Positions 44,868 through 57,478 of a DNA stretch of 64,000 nucleotides are shown here, piece after piece. Source of the stretch: Mycoemilia scoparia (Eukaryota; Kickxellomycota; Kickxellomycetes; Kickxellales; Kickxellaceae). Within the stretch, counting starts at the first letter, position 1, and each line of letters opens with the position of its first letter. The stretch covers positions 43,303 to 107,302 of the forward strand of contig JANBPU010000037.1 in NCBI GenBank assembly GCA_027575805.1, written 5' to 3'. The notes below the pieces were generated by a model. The model was not told the DNA's origin and made no database searches. It saw only the letters and a program-made list of their open reading frames with translations. The position numbers and the translations under genes are program-made.

Positions 44868-46251
44868 ATGTACAGCTCCACACCCTTGCATATCACAACC
44901 ACCCCAAAGCGTCGGCCGACCGCCACCCCCTCCAGGAATTTAACGGCGACGTTTTCGACGCTCTCGATAGCCACACCTGGATCCACTTTGCGAGGAATAG
45001 GTCGTGCCCCATCATTTGACCCTTCAAATAAATTGGGAACCAGGCCAGGCGACAAGGGGAATGGCAATCTTGGTGGCAATTTAGACTACGAGGATAATAA
45101 TGACAGCCAAGAGCAGCAAGACATCAATAACCTTTTCACCAAACTAGAAGATTATGATGCGCCCAAAATAACCTTCCACCGCGATGACAGAAAGCTTACT
45201 GCGGACTTTATTAAACATTTCGATACTCTTGTCGATGATCTTAAGAAACTGATAGTCGAGAGGAAGGAAGAGTACCAGCGCAAGATTGCTCAAGAAAAAG
45301 AGCGAGAACGTAACATTGCCACCGAAATTGATAATCTAAAGAAGCAGCACAAGCATTTGACCGAGAGTGAGTATCAAGCCTATTTTGGACTTCATTAATG
45401 CTTGCCATGTATCCATCTGCATGGTGGTATTTGTTTTTAAACACACATTGGCCACCCCATCAACTGTATTGCCTTGTACTTCTACAGCATTCGAAGAGGA
45501 GATTGAAAAAGAAAAAAGATACCAGGATTATATCGACGAGGTTTCGGCAAAGCAAGTAAAATCCAGCCAGGAGGTTCATGAGTTGAGTGAGCAAGTAAGG
45601 CAACTAAAAGCGGAGCTGGCCAGACGCAAAGAAGGTATGGTTCTAATCCCAGTCCTTGCTCCCCAAAATCAGATACTCATATTCGCTACATACTAAAAAG
45701 CCCCACTGACCCATATAAACATTGTAGCACTTGCCGCGAAGCAAGATGTGGTGGATGGCCACAGAAAAATGGACAGACCTGAGCTGGAATTCTTTGAGGG
45801 AGCCCTTGGTCTTGAAATAAAAGGAGGGTCTGGTGGTAAGCAGAGAAAGACAATACATCCACCACTTAAGCAGTAAAATACAAAACTGCTTCTTGTTATT
45901 AACAGGATATGGTGTGTACGATATAGAAAATGAGCTGGTGTTTGCGTTTACCAAAGTAGCAAAGCTCAATCCACAAAAGGCACATATCGTTACTGTGGAT
46001 CTATCCGAACGTGCATATAAGGGTAAATGTGTCAGCCTTATGCAGAAATACTTTCGTCTTCTCCATTAATGCCAGCGTGTTCCTGTATATCTAACCCGGG
46101 TTTTTTGTTTAATATAACTCTTATAGTCTCCAGATGCGATCCTGAGATCCCTGAGATGGATGCCCTTGTTAGTCAACTCAACCAGACCCGTGATTTTTAT
46201 GGATTCCTTAAGCATGTCCGTAAAGCCTTTTCAAATATTTCTGGTGGCTGA
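44868..46251 (+). CDS. SPC25: Kinetochore Ndc80-complex subunit Spc25
   Basis: With Spc24, Spc25 anchors the Ndc80 complex to the inner kinetochore for chromosome segregation. Five exons (44868-45366, 45488-45634, 45728-45835, 45906-46022, 46127-46251) all join in the same phase and give 331 residues. After a basic Thr/Pro/Ser-rich N-terminus of about 90 residues comes a long coiled coil (LTADFIKHFDTLVDDLKKLI, then KERERNIATEIDNLKKQHKH). The C-terminal RWD-like globular domain follows, with RPELEFFEGALGLEIKG, DIENELVFAFTKV and the closing LNQTRDFYGFLKHVRKAF. The terminal motif matches the Spc25 family. The long N-terminal extension before the coiled coil is unusual compared with the roughly 220-residue yeast protein. 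Confidence 0.9.
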
Positions 46252-46541
46252 ATCTCTGTCCTACCTCCCCACTTCTTTTTACTGCTTTCTGTATACTAAT
46301 AACATGCTTTATCATTTGACACATGGAATTATTGAGAGAAAAAAATATACATCAGGGCCTAATAAATTGAATGGGCTCTGGGGTTTTCTGATCAATCAGC
46401 CAATCGATCAATGAATGAATGGATGAGTGCCCTGAGTTCTGGTTAACAGTTTAGACTTTGTGGTTGCTTGATGTAGCAGTAAATAAATACAATCTAGCCC
46501 GGAATTTTTTTTAGAAAAAGTTTTGGATACTCTCAATCCCA

Positions 46542-46570
46542 TGTTGTTGTTGCTGCTGCTGCTGCTGCAG
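46542..46570. repeat. TTG/CTG trinucleotide microsatellite
   Basis: Three TTG units, then six or seven CTG units ending CTGCAG, about 300 bases after the SPC25 stop codon. Confidence 0.85.
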
Positions 46571-47478
46571 GTGATAATAATTACAAGACAATGCGGAACA
46601 TACGGTCCACCATACCTGCCAGATACAATACAATACATGCACTACTTGTTTACAAACAAATTATTAGAGCATTTCTGCTCATCTATATTTTTTAACGCCA
46701 CCCACCCTTTTGTTTTTATAAAATATGCAATTGGATGAGCGAATGAATGGGTCCATTATCGAGTTTATTAAAAACTGGGCAAGTCCTTGCTTAAACACAT
46801 GTTTGTGGGTCTTCAAACAGCTACTGTTTTAATTACCTGCTTTTGTTGACCAAATAAAGACCAAAATATCTTTAAAATGGCGAAATTGAACATGCTTTCA
46901 AGTTGTTGGTTTTAGCTTTCTAGAAATTCTACTGCGCGTCAAAACAATATATACATGCACAAACATAGAAAACATTCAATTATCAAGATCTTGTACTATA
47001 TGGAATATTTCCTCAAGCAAGTATAGTACAGGAATATAGCAAGGCTGGACGATTGGATCTCATACATTTGCTGAATGAATGAGTAAAAAGATAGATGGTT
47101 TATTGAGTGAGTGAGTGTGTATCATATGGTATTTATATATACTTATAGCAAAGATTTATGATGTATAGTGCATAGAACATTTGGTGCCGAATATTGGTCT
47201 ATGGGATGGCTGTGACAAGATATGCTTGTTTTTTTTAAAATAAAAAATTTAAATAACAAGTCTCCCATATATATTCGAAAGCGATAGTACCGTTAGAGGC
47301 CTATGCCTTGTAATATTTAGCATTAGCCAGATCTTTTTATGTATAATAATGGATATCTCTTTTCATGACAAATGTCTTTTACACCCCTTTCCCAAAAAAT
47401 AGAGACCAAATAAGCCAATTCCCTCATTTCATAGCCACACATATATTTGCGGCTCATGTTGCTCTAATTTCCCAATTA

Positions 47479-47556
47479 CATATATATATATATATATATA
47501 TGTATATGTATATGTGGGCAAGCTAAATGATGATGATGATAATAATAATAATAATG
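47479..47556. repeat. TA dinucleotide and GAT/AAT trinucleotide microsatellites
   Basis: About eleven TA units to 47502, then GAT and AAT units at 47527-47556. Confidence 0.85.
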
Positions 47557-48825
47557 AGCTACCAACAAATATTTATCATCATTATCATGCTTGTGTTTTT
47601 AAAAATTGCTATTATGCATGTGCAAGCACCAGGTCAATTAAGGCGAAATCAAGATTTGGTGGCTTAAAAACCCTCAACGACACCAAAAAAAAGACAAAGG
47701 AGTACAGTATCTCTTTCTTTCTCTCTCTCTCTCCGTGATAATAAGAAGAAATAAAGATCGCAAAAACAGTAAAATGAATGCATGGCAGTCTGATTTTACC
47801 TCCTTTGGTCTGGATAATCCAGCCAATAGAAAAGCATTTTGTTTAAAATTTACAAAAATGTATTTTTTTATTCAAAAACCCAATTTGGTATACTGTTTAC
47901 ACGCACACGTATGTGTCTGTGTATACACAGACACAACAGTCCAAATTCCCATCACATACCCTTTGTCTATTCTAAACTGTATATTGATGATGCCGTTTGT
48001 TTATGTCTGCTGCAAAGAGTTACGACTTATCAAGATCCATGGATTTCCGTTTAGAAAATGCCTAGAAACGCAAATGTTTTTCTGAAAGCTTGGCAATCCA
48101 CAAATTCTGTGTGTATTGGCCGCCGTAGTAAGCCATCATATTTATTCCAATTATATGCAGCCAGTGATGATAACCACCACCGCCATTATACACATTACTT
48201 TTATATAATACCAATGAGTGTGTGTGTGTGAGCACGCACACATATACAAAAGTCAAAATCAGTAATAATTACAAGTCCAGAATATTATGTTACTATCCAA
48301 TGTGGAAATGTGATGATGGTGTTGGAATTCTTTTATATATATATATATACTTGTTACAGTAGCCGTTTTGTTGGAACTTGTCTTCTTTCTAGAACAGAAT
48401 CGTGATTTCTGCCCTCCCACAGACACAAACATACATACATATGACGTCTTGGAGGCTTAGGTGTTGTCTTTTTGCTAATCCTTGAACATATATACTCTCA
48501 CTTCAATGTTAAAGAAAGAGAAGAGAAGAGAATATGGTTATGTTGCCAAGAATGCTAATTGATATTGTTTTCAAACACTGAGCTTTTTTAAAGATGATGT
48601 CTACTCGATTATATATCGCCTACAATATCCTGTAGATAGACCCAAATGCTCACCCCATTGGGATGTTCACCCTTTGGCTTATATGGGTTTTCTCTCATAC
48701 TTTGAGAGCAGCACATATGCCTCATCCCCATCTTCACCATGTTAATACCACAATTAAAAACATTGAGTACACAATAGGAGCAATACCATTGTCAAGTTAG
48801 GCCATATCGCCTGAACCAGATTTAT

Positions 48826-48826
48826 G

Positions 48827-48859
<33 letters not shown>

Positions 48860-48860
48860 T
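48826..48860. repeat. TA-TG compound microsatellite
   Basis: A run of TA directly followed by TG units. A similar TG run lies at 59525-59552. Confidence 0.85.
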
Positions 48861-49677
48861 GATAAAAAGAATTCAGTTATACTCTTGGCCGTTCTACCAG
48901 AAAAATGCAGTGTCACTTTGTATTGGTCATAGGAGATTAGCTGTAGTGCATGAATTACAAGGATGGATCCAGATGTTCAATTATGTCATTTTACGGAAGC
49001 ACATTGTTTTAAAACATCATTACAGTTTCGTTCACACATTGATTATTGTGAGAATAGATTTCTCTCCTTTCAATACAACATAAAAGTGTTGCTTCTTAAA
49101 TTATCACCCATATCTGCAGGACAACGCATGGTATATCCAAACACACACACACATACCTAAAGTTAAATATAAATATAAATCTTGTCAAAAGATTGCTACA
49201 TAATTAAATACAATCGCGATCTCGAATAAACCCCACACATACTAACATTAGTAAATTACGTAAAAAAAGTTTTGTGATGATTATTATAGTGAGTGTCTAT
49301 TTAATGGTATTAACTATACCCTATAAAATCATTAGAAACTAAATGAAGGTGTAGAAAATAAAGGAAAAAAAGGTTTAATGAAACATGTAGCTTGGGGGTA
49401 GCAGCACATACAAAATAGCACATACGACATTTACAGCTAACCGAGTTGTAGTTGAAGGAGCAAAAGCTTGAGGAGTGGTGTAAAATATCACAATTAATTT
49501 ATAGAAAGTTTAGGCAAACCATGGGAGTGGTGGTTGTGGGTCGTGAAAACCAGCAAGCCTGCAATCTTGTTTGTATGTCAGAGGTATTTTTAAATATTAT
49601 TTATTATATATGATCGATCGATTTAACAGAACTTGCTGAATCGTTTCACTTTTACCATTTACAGTTTGGTGTTTTGT

Positions 49678-52626
49678 CTATTCAGCATGGCGGCTGAGTA
49701 CCTGGGAGACCTGCTGGGTTTGGGCACTCTGGAAGCGCTGGAGCTGCTCGTTATTCATACGAAGAGATTTACCATGTCTGGTGAAGATAGCACCACCCTT
49801 GGCCAACATGCGGCGACCAAAGTTGAGCTTTCTGGCTTCGTATGGGCGAGTGCGCGATTCGTAGTATGAAGCGCCAATGGACTGAACAGTGGACAAGCGG
49901 CGAAGAGCAGTGTCGGCAGGGACATCGGTTCCTGGCTGTGGTGGAGGCTTGTGGGTGATGTAGCGCTTGATGAGAGCACGCATACCGAACTTGACAAAGT
50001 CGAGAGGAATGAACCAGACAATGTTCCAGATCCAGACAGCACCGGCCCAGTGCCAGCCGCAACCTTCGATCTGAGTGAATCCCCAGTTGGCATAGACGGC
50101 GATCATGGTGGCAACTACCTGGGCAACTACGAAGGCACCCATGAGGTAGACAGATGGACGCTCGGTGAAGAAGAATCCCTGAGATCTGGTGATGAAGATC
50201 AAAGCCTGGGAAAGGATAGAGACCTGCAGGTAGATGATGGAGTGAAGACGGAAATCGTTAACACCTCCAGTGAACTCGTCGTTGATGATGTTCTGGAAAA
50301 AGGAAGTCTTCCAGAGAACTCCAAAGAAGACCAAGGTCGAAGCAGAGAGGTAGCAGCCGTAGACAATGGCATAGGAGAAAATCTCAACAAGATTCCAGTG
50401 GTTAGGCTCTGGGGATGGCTTAACACGATCAGTAGAAATAGTCAAGATGGTACCGTCGTTAAGGATGGCAAGAATAAGAATTAGGAAGGGTGGGAAATCG
50501 AACTTGAAGGCGAAGCACAGAATTGAGAAGGTAGTGACAACACGGACGGTGACTGAGCAACTGTAGATGGCATAGTTGCGCATACGCTGGAAGATCTGAC
50601 GGGAGCCACGGAAAGCCTCAATAATGGTTGAAAGACCAGCTTCAGTAAGGACGATGTCGGCAGCAGAACGGGCAGCATCGGAGGCGTCAGCGACAGCAAC
50701 ACCAACGTTAGCCTTGGCAAGAGCGGGAGCATCGTTGACACCGTCACCAGTCATAGCAACCAAGTGACCAAGCTTTTGGAGACGCTCGACAATTTCGTAC
50801 TTGTGTTCGGGGTAGACACCAGCAAAGCCGTCAGCACGAAGCACAAGCTCGTCGACTGAAGAGGCAACACCAGTGAGCTCTTCCTTCTTGTTAAGGATAG
50901 TAGCGTTGTACATCTCGTCACCCATACCCAACTCGCGACCGGTTTCCTTGGCAATAGCAAGCTGGTCGCCAGTGATCATCTTGACGTGAACACCAAGGCT
51001 GATAGCACGCTCAATGGTCTCCTTAGTATCGTGTCTGGGAGGGTCGTGGATGGGAAGAAGGGCCAAAAGACGGAAGCCATTTCCTTGACCTTCAGGATCG
51101 TCGTGGTCAATAGACTCTTCGGCAACAGCAAGGACACGGAGACCACGGGAAGCAAACTCGTCGACATCGGCGTGAAGGCGCTGCTCGACCTCGGGGGTCT
51201 TGTTTACAGAGAGATCAAGAATAACCTGGGACATGCCCTTGGATACACGATGGAGCTTTCCACTTGAGATTGTGCGGTAGGTAACCTGGGTACGCTTGTC
51301 AACGGGGTTAAAAGGCATGAAGTCAAGGACTTCAATACCCTCGCGGGCCTTTTTGGGATCATCCAAAGAACCAACAATGGACTTGTCAATAGCGTCCTGG
51401 TTCTCTACGCGGGAAGCGTAGGCAGACATGGTGAGGATGTCATCGACACTGTAGTCGTCAGTGTAGAGACGGACGTTCTCCTTGGAAATGCTGAGCTCGT
51501 TAAGAGTAAGAGTACCGGTCTTGTCAGAGCAGAGAATGGTAACACCGGCAAGCTCTTCAATAGCAGAGATACGGGTGACAATGGCCTTGTGCTCAGCGAG
51601 CTGCTTAGCACCGATGGCGAGGGTGACGGACAAGACAGTCGGCATAGCAATGGGGATACCACCAATGAGCAAGACCAAGAGATTGTTGATACCACGGCGG
51701 TAGCGGTACTTGAAGCCAGGGAACATGACGAAGATCTCGGCAATAAGGAAGATAGCAATGGAGCAAATACAGAAGTTACCAATCTTGGCGAGAACCTGCT
51801 GCAAGTGACTAGTGCCATCGTTAGCACTGGCGACAAGGCTGGCGGCACGACCGAAGAAGGTGTTGAGACCAGTACCAATGACAACGGCTTCGGCTTCACC
51901 CTGCTTGATGGTAGAGCCAGAGAAGATTTCATCTCCTGGCTCCTTACCGACGGGCAAACTTTCGCCAGTCAAAGCAGCCTGATCGACCTTTACATTAACC
52001 GCCTCGACAAGACGGGAATCTGCGGGAACGACATCACCAAGCTTGACAGAAATGATATCGCCAGGGACGAGGGAGCTGGCCTCCATGACCTTCCATTCGC
52101 CGTCACGCTTAACCTTGCACTGGGGAGCAAGGGCAGCCATAAGGGCCTTGACAGCCTTACCAGCACCGCGCTCTTCAATAAAGCCGATGATGGAGTTACC
52201 AACCAAAAGCAAAACGATACCTACGAAATCCTGCCAGTCAGGAGGTTCGCCTTGGCCGTTACTGAGGGCAATGGCGACAATAGCAGCAGCCTCCATAACC
52301 CATGAGAGGGGATTCCACATGAATGAAAGGAACTGCAGGATGGGGTTAACCTCCTTCTCCTCAAGCTTGTTGGGGCCGAAGCGTTCTATGCGTTGGGCGG
52401 CCTCGCTCTCGGTGAGACCCTTCTCGTCACACTGCAAGAGCTGGAAGACCTGGCTGGTGTCCATGGTTTCGAGATCGAACTTTTCCTTGTTGTAGAGGTC
52501 CTCGACAGTAAGCGTGCTGGGGTCAACATCAATGGTAAGTTCGCTGGCGTTGGCCTTCTCAGCGGCAGCCTTTTCGGGCGCGGGCTGATCCCGCTTTTCA
52601 GGCTCTCCGATCTGTGGAGAACTCAT
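49678..52626 (-). CDS. PMA1: Plasma-membrane H+-ATPase (P3A type)
   Basis: The electrogenic proton pump that powers nutrient uptake at the plasma membrane. A single exon of 982 residues. P3A marks are AALTGESLPVGKEPGDEIFS, the phosphorylation site CSDKTGTLTLNELS (Asp at about 368), MTGDGVNDAPALAKANVGVA and FVGIVLLLVGNSIIGFIEER. M4 reads NLLVLLIGGIPIAMPTVLSV, the sequence style of plant and protist pumps. Ascomycete Pma1 has instead, from memory, a GVPVGLPAV-type M4. The C-terminal 100 residues, the autoinhibitory domain of this family, are basic with Arg-rich stretches and end in a Gln-rich tail. The high codon bias (long antisense open frames across the whole gene) suggests high expression. 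The flanking 5' region is extremely long. Confidence 0.94.
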   Translation of the reverse strand: MSSPQIGEPEKRDQPAPEKAAAEKANASELTIDVDPSTLTVEDLYNKEKFDLETMDTSQVFQLLQCDEKGLTESEAAQRIERFGPNKLEEKEVNPILQFLSFMWNPLSWVMEAAAIVAIALSNGQGEPPDWQDFVGIVLLLVGNSIIGFIEERGAGKAVKALMAALAPQCKVKRDGEWKVMEASSLVPGDIISVKLGDVVPADSRLVEAVNVKVDQAALTGESLPVGKEPGDEIFSGSTIKQGEAEAVVIGTGLNTFFGRAASLVASANDGTSHLQQVLAKIGNFCICSIAIFLIAEIFVMFPGFKYRYRRGINNLLVLLIGGIPIAMPTVLSVTLAIGAKQLAEHKAIVTRISAIEELAGVTILCSDKTGTLTLNELSISKENVRLYTDDYSVDDILTMSAYASRVENQDAIDKSIVGSLDDPKKAREGIEVLDFMPFNPVDKRTQVTYRTISSGKLHRVSKGMSQVILDLSVNKTPEVEQRLHADVDEFASRGLRVLAVAEESIDHDDPEGQGNGFRLLALLPIHDPPRHDTKETIERAISLGVHVKMITGDQLAIAKETGRELGMGDEMYNATILNKKEELTGVASSVDELVLRADGFAGVYPEHKYEIVERLQKLGHLVAMTGDGVNDAPALAKANVGVAVADASDAARSAADIVLTEAGLSTIIEAFRGSRQIFQRMRNYAIYSCSVTVRVVTTFSILCFAFKFDFPPFLILILAILNDGTILTISTDRVKPSPEPNHWNLVEIFSYAIVYGCYLSASTLVFFGVLWKTSFFQNIINDEFTGGVNDFRLHSIIYLQVSILSQALIFITRSQGFFFTERPSVYLMGAFVVAQVVATMIAVYANWGFTQIEGCGWHWAGAVWIWNIVWFIPLDFVKFGMRALIKRYITHKPPPQPGTDVPADTALRRLSTVQSIGASYYESRTRPYEARKLNFGRRMLAKGGAIFTRHGKSLRMNNEQLQRFQSAQTQQVSQVLSRHAE

Positions 52627-55600
52627 GTTAGCTAATTATATGGTAGAAATGAAGTGTCTAGCACACACGCCTAGCAGGCTATTTTGATGGAAGCGTTTGG
52701 TATAGCAGCAAGAAAGGATGGGGGCGATTCCTTCACACAGAAAAGAGATGCTTGGGTATAGCAGACTGAGTCACTGCTCTGCTGACAAGTAAGACAGAGA
52801 GAGAAAAGGGGCAGAGTGAGGGAGAAGACCAGACTTCAATGAAGTTAAAGAACGAAAGGAGGATAACAAAATCTAAAGGGGCGAGGCCTGGCCCTTTAAT
52901 ATCTGTAGAGAGCAGGCGTTGGCGAGTAGCGAGAGTCATAGAAAAATGTATTGGTGCCAGTGGTGGAGACAAGCTCAAAGCACACACACCCACACACACG
53001 CCAGTCTGTGATAGATGATCTAGCCAAACACCATCACAGGTGAGGAAGGCGGGATATTGTACCATATTTTTCCGGGCCGCTACCCTGCCGTCCCTCTCTC
53101 TCTCTCACTCTGCCTCCCAGTGTGCGTGTGTATATTTGTGTGTGTGCGTGCTCATGGCTCTATGGCAAAGAAAAAAGGAGGGGTGGGTGAGTTAGTAAAC
53201 CAGTGGGGGCAATGGACTTGGCACGCTATTGGGCAGAACGCCACCAAATTTTGCCTTACTTGCACCACTAGTAGATTCGAGTGATAAAAGTCCAAATAAC
53301 CCAAGGGGATGAGCAAGTGACCACCCCCTCCATCGTCCATGCTAGCTGCTCACAGGTTAAGGGCTGCTGTTTTTTGGCCACCCAATGCAGGCAAATGGGC
53401 GTGAGGCATGAACAAATGCTGAAGAGTCTTCTGCTTTTCCATATGTGTATATATTAACCTACGGTGAGTCCCTGGTCACAGAAAAGCCATGCTGATACAT
53501 TTTGCAAGGCAGGCTCTCACGTCCCTTAGCGCACATACGCCTTTTGCTTAGCAAGGAGCCTGGGTCGCAGCCGCCAACCCAACACATCTTTGCAGATATG
53601 GACTGATCCCTGCCGGACAAATGACGCATTGAGAGGAGGGTGTGCTTGCAAAGCCAGATCCCTGCCTCTGCTCCACAAACCCCGCAAGGAACTTGGTGGA
53701 CAGCCCTGCATCCACCAAGCATTGCTTTTGAGATTTTACTGGGATCTCGCAGCCTAAGGAGACGGCTGGTAGAAAGAGCAAAGGGAGCTGAGTTGGAACG
53801 CCCCCATCTATCTCCGAACTCGGAAAACCCAGTGCTGGAGTTTTCCACAACCACTGCGCCTATTTCTAATATTTGCAAGAGTTGATGGCAATTCCTTATT
53901 CCATAATACCACGGGGAGACGCATTTGTGCACATTGGGCTCGCCCGTGGTGTATACTTTATCCACGCAATGCGTAGCAGACTCTAGACTCGCATTCCCTG
54001 CCAATGCTGTAGGGGATGGGCCCAAATCCTCGGGCCACAGCTCTGGTGCGCTATTGGCAAACAGGGCAGAGTTATCGTATCTGATGGTTTGTGGTAAGGG
54101 CATTTATGGACGGAGATAAACAACGGTTTCTCCCTGGTTGTAGATGCGTTTGGCGGCCTATGTCTAAACGGGCAATATGGAAGACCACTGAAACATGTCC
54201 CACAGAGCCACGGCGCACCGCCGGCCGAAGCACAACATAGCGATTCTAGCCTGTTGCGCTGGTGGCGGCGTGTATGTGTGTGGGCAATGTGTTTGTGCGA
54301 TGGCCTCTCTTCACCTTACCACAAAACACGATTATGAAACACGGAGATCTGGCCGTATATCCACATCCCCAACGCTTTGCATACAGCCATATATTGGCAT
54401 GGTTAGCCAGAATGCTGTATTTCAGTGAGGAGCAAGTTTGAGCGAAGACGCTGGTTGTCCACACGGGACTGGCCAAGAGAGCGTTTGTAAACAAAAAAGC
54501 AGGTAATCCTGGGACTAGTAAAAGCCAAAACTTGCATAGAGCCTAGTGCAAAACGTCATTGGATATCAATAAACTTGCGAAGATCATCAAGGGGAATCGT
54601 CAAACATAACGCAAATTGCTAACCTCAGGGGCCTCGGCACTGGGCCTGATGCGACATTCCAAAACAAATCCGTGGCAAGACCTGCAATAGGCCTTGTCTA
54701 AATTTCACGATCTTCAAGGCGTGCAACGCGGCTAACCAGGACACTTGATATTGGCCTCTGGGCCTGACCCGCCATCATCCTGGCCATCGTGTTTATGTTG
54801 TCTACTATAGGAAGGCGCCATTGCTCTGTTGAGACTTGCGAAAATTGCAACCAAGCAGCCGAGCGTGGGCAAATGACCCAACATTTGCGCATGCCCTGTT
54901 GCGTGTGCGTGTTATCAAAGATCCATAATTTTCGGGCAAAAATCGGTCTTGCTCCCGGATTTTATTTGCTCTTTTGAGCCAATCGAGCTGGCGGGGAATG
55001 GCATTGGAGACAGTACAAGAGTGCGGCCCCGCAGCTCCCCCGCATACTTACCAAGATGTCTTAATTTCCTTTTGGATGTGTAGCGCATAGCAGGGTCGTC
55101 ATGGTGCGCTCCTTCTGACCGGCTTCGCATATAACAAGGCCATGGCGCCGCTCTTTTTCCTTATACATACGAGGGGAAGGATAAGTCAGCTAGCAAGTGT
55201 GTCATAGGCGCAAATGGGCGATGCCCAGCCAATAACTGCTGTGCAAAGTTATTACCACCTGGCCCCTCGTCGTCATGTAATTTTATTTGCAGGGACTCGG
55301 AAAAACATTCATGAAACACACCAAACCCAGCTTTTCTGTGGGGCTGAAGGGCACCGATTCACGGCTTCGCGCATGCCCCACTACGTAGGCGCAAATGCCA
55401 CAGCTGCCATAGCCCTCTACAATATGCACATAGATCTCTGGCCTTGGGCGATAGGGGCAAGATGTGGTGGCAGCAACAGCGGTGCTAGCACCAAAAGTAG
55501 CTGCACCATAATACCGAGGTGTTTCCATAAATGCCTTTTATGGATACCCACCTGTCCGTCTGTGGTGTGGCTAGGAATCTTTGCATATCAATTGCACCTC

Positions 55601-57330
55601 TATTCAGGAAGACGGCCGCCCTGGGCGCCTATTTTGTGCAGATCGATAACTAAGGCTGTTTTTGTTGACTATTGCAAAGTCACTGTTCTGGATATCTGAT
55701 CGTCTTTAATCCGTAACCAGTTTTCCATCTGTCATGTGTAAAGGCAAAATTTGCTATTTATTCAAAGCAGAGTCTGCCCGCCTGTCCCCAAGATCTTTGT
55801 AATCGCCCATGTGTATGACAGGAGTGGAAAACTGGGCCTTGAGGCAGTGTCTGGATCGAAGCAAGAATGGCAACAGCTTTCAGACACACACAGATCAGCA
55901 CAGAGGCAGGGAGCCAGTCTGGGCGAGCTTCCCCCCAGAAATGATGGCACTTGGTGATGGCTGTATGGGTCAATAAAAAGGCCCGCCTTATAGATGAAAC
56001 CAAGCAATGTTTGGACCCTTGTTGGTCAATTTAGGTATCTACCCCTTGAAAACTGGGGACTGCTTTTCTTGAAATCGTGACAAAACTTTTTAGTGACAGT
56101 TGAAAAAAACACAACAGAGTTTTCAAACATTAGAGCATCTGAAATAGCCAGTATAGCCTACATAAACCCCTGCATCTGATTCCACAGCGCTTTGGGTGCT
56201 GGCCAACCCAAAAAGGGCCACACACGCTGCTATTGTCTGCCATTCTGCGCGCCAGGCTACTTGCTCTTTTGCGGCCTGTCCTGCTTTTTCTTACAAGGAC
56301 AAAATGTTGTAGCAGCACTGTTATTGTTGCCACTGATTCTGTTTCCGTCACAGGCCAATAGCAGCCCAGGCTCTGCTTGGCTTGCTTATAAATGATATGA
56401 CCCTGCATAGCTGGCTGCAGCTTTTTGGTGTCCTTGTGTTTAATAAATCCTATTTGTTGCAAATAGTCGAGGCATGGTCAAGTTTATAAGGGGTTAATTT
56501 CTGCAGCATTTAACCCAGCCATTGACAATTAATTACATGTTAGCAATAGAGTAGGCCAGGCTGGCAATTCAGGCAAAGGCAAGAAATCGGCCACCCGCAT
56601 CCCCACATCTATCAAGACTTCATGCCACCTTGGCTGGTACTGGCGGCAGATCTAACCGCCACAATCTGGTGCCTATCATGGTTGTCATGTTACTGATCAC
56701 GCGTCTTGGCCCTTGACCACGGATGATACTATTTCCTGAAAAAGACCAGGCTGCCACGCAGCAAACGTCATATACGCTTCCTTGTTACTATCGGTGTGGA
56801 TTGATACTTTACATGGCATGCAAAGAAGGCCAGTCCACACCACAAATCTGCTGATGAGGCGCCATTGCTTTCGCCACCAAAATGACTCCAATTTGCAGGA
56901 CGTGGAATTGCAGGGCAGTGTCGGCAGTACCTGTTTCGCCAAAACCGGCAAAGTTGTACTGCAGCCTGTCTTCAGTAATTACAGCCTTTGTGTAACGCAT
57001 GAGGCAGGGGAAGCAACAGAGCAGAAAAGGCTTGCAGTAAACATTGCCACCACTGTCCCTTTTCCTTAATTTCAGAAGCAAGGATATACGAGCACAGAGG
57101 AAGTGCCTTAGATGCAGGAGTTGTCCTTTCGGTATTGTGACATCATTAGATATTTCTGCTAATACTATCAAAAATGAAGGCCAGGCCAGGCCTTGTCAGT
57201 CAGTAGAGCCGATAACATCAAAAGTAATCTCATCGATCTGTTGATGCATCGAATTGAATCTTATCTTATGGTTGTTATTAGCCACTGCCGATTCTTCCAG
57301 TTCCCAACAGCCAAAGATAACCTTCCTCAA

Positions 57331-57478
57331 TATGGTTAAAGTTCACAGGTCTTTAGGCAAAATGGGCGGTCCCCAAGAATTGCATATTGAATGGCCCATG
57401 ATTGGGCCAAAACCTGATGAGGGCCCACATTTCTGCCCACCATAGATTCGATCACTAATGAAATCTTTCCGTATGGCC
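57331..57478 (+). repeat. Family-3 MITE-like element
   Basis: The best family-3 copy: ATATGGTTAAAGTTCAC on the left, GGCAAAATGGGCGGTCCCCA and GAGGGCCCACATTTCTGCCC inside, and TAATGAAATCTTTCCGTATG near the right end. Non-coding. Confidence 0.72.

Larger units (their letters stand above)
46252..49677. other. 3.4 kb gene-free stretch rich in simple repeats
   Basis: Convergent 3' spacer between SPC25 and the H+-ATPase gene. It holds many simple repeats, notably TTG/CTG (46542-46570), TA (47479-47502), GAT/AAT (47527-47556), TA (about 48333-48350) and TA-TG (48826-48860). No coding frame of more than about 115 codons, no recognisable RNA gene. Confidence 0.55.

Noticed and set aside
49951..52635. 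Several long open frames antisense to the H+-ATPase
   Set aside because: Typical shadow frames produced by strong codon bias in a highly expressed gene.
53459..54103. 214-codon open frame on the minus strand
   Set aside because: No family resemblance, no domain-like composition, short overlapping frames on both strands, and no splice context. Kept only as part of the spacer finding.
55214..55699. 161-codon open frame on the plus strand
   Set aside because: Random-looking composition rich in Cys, Trp and His, with no partner exons.
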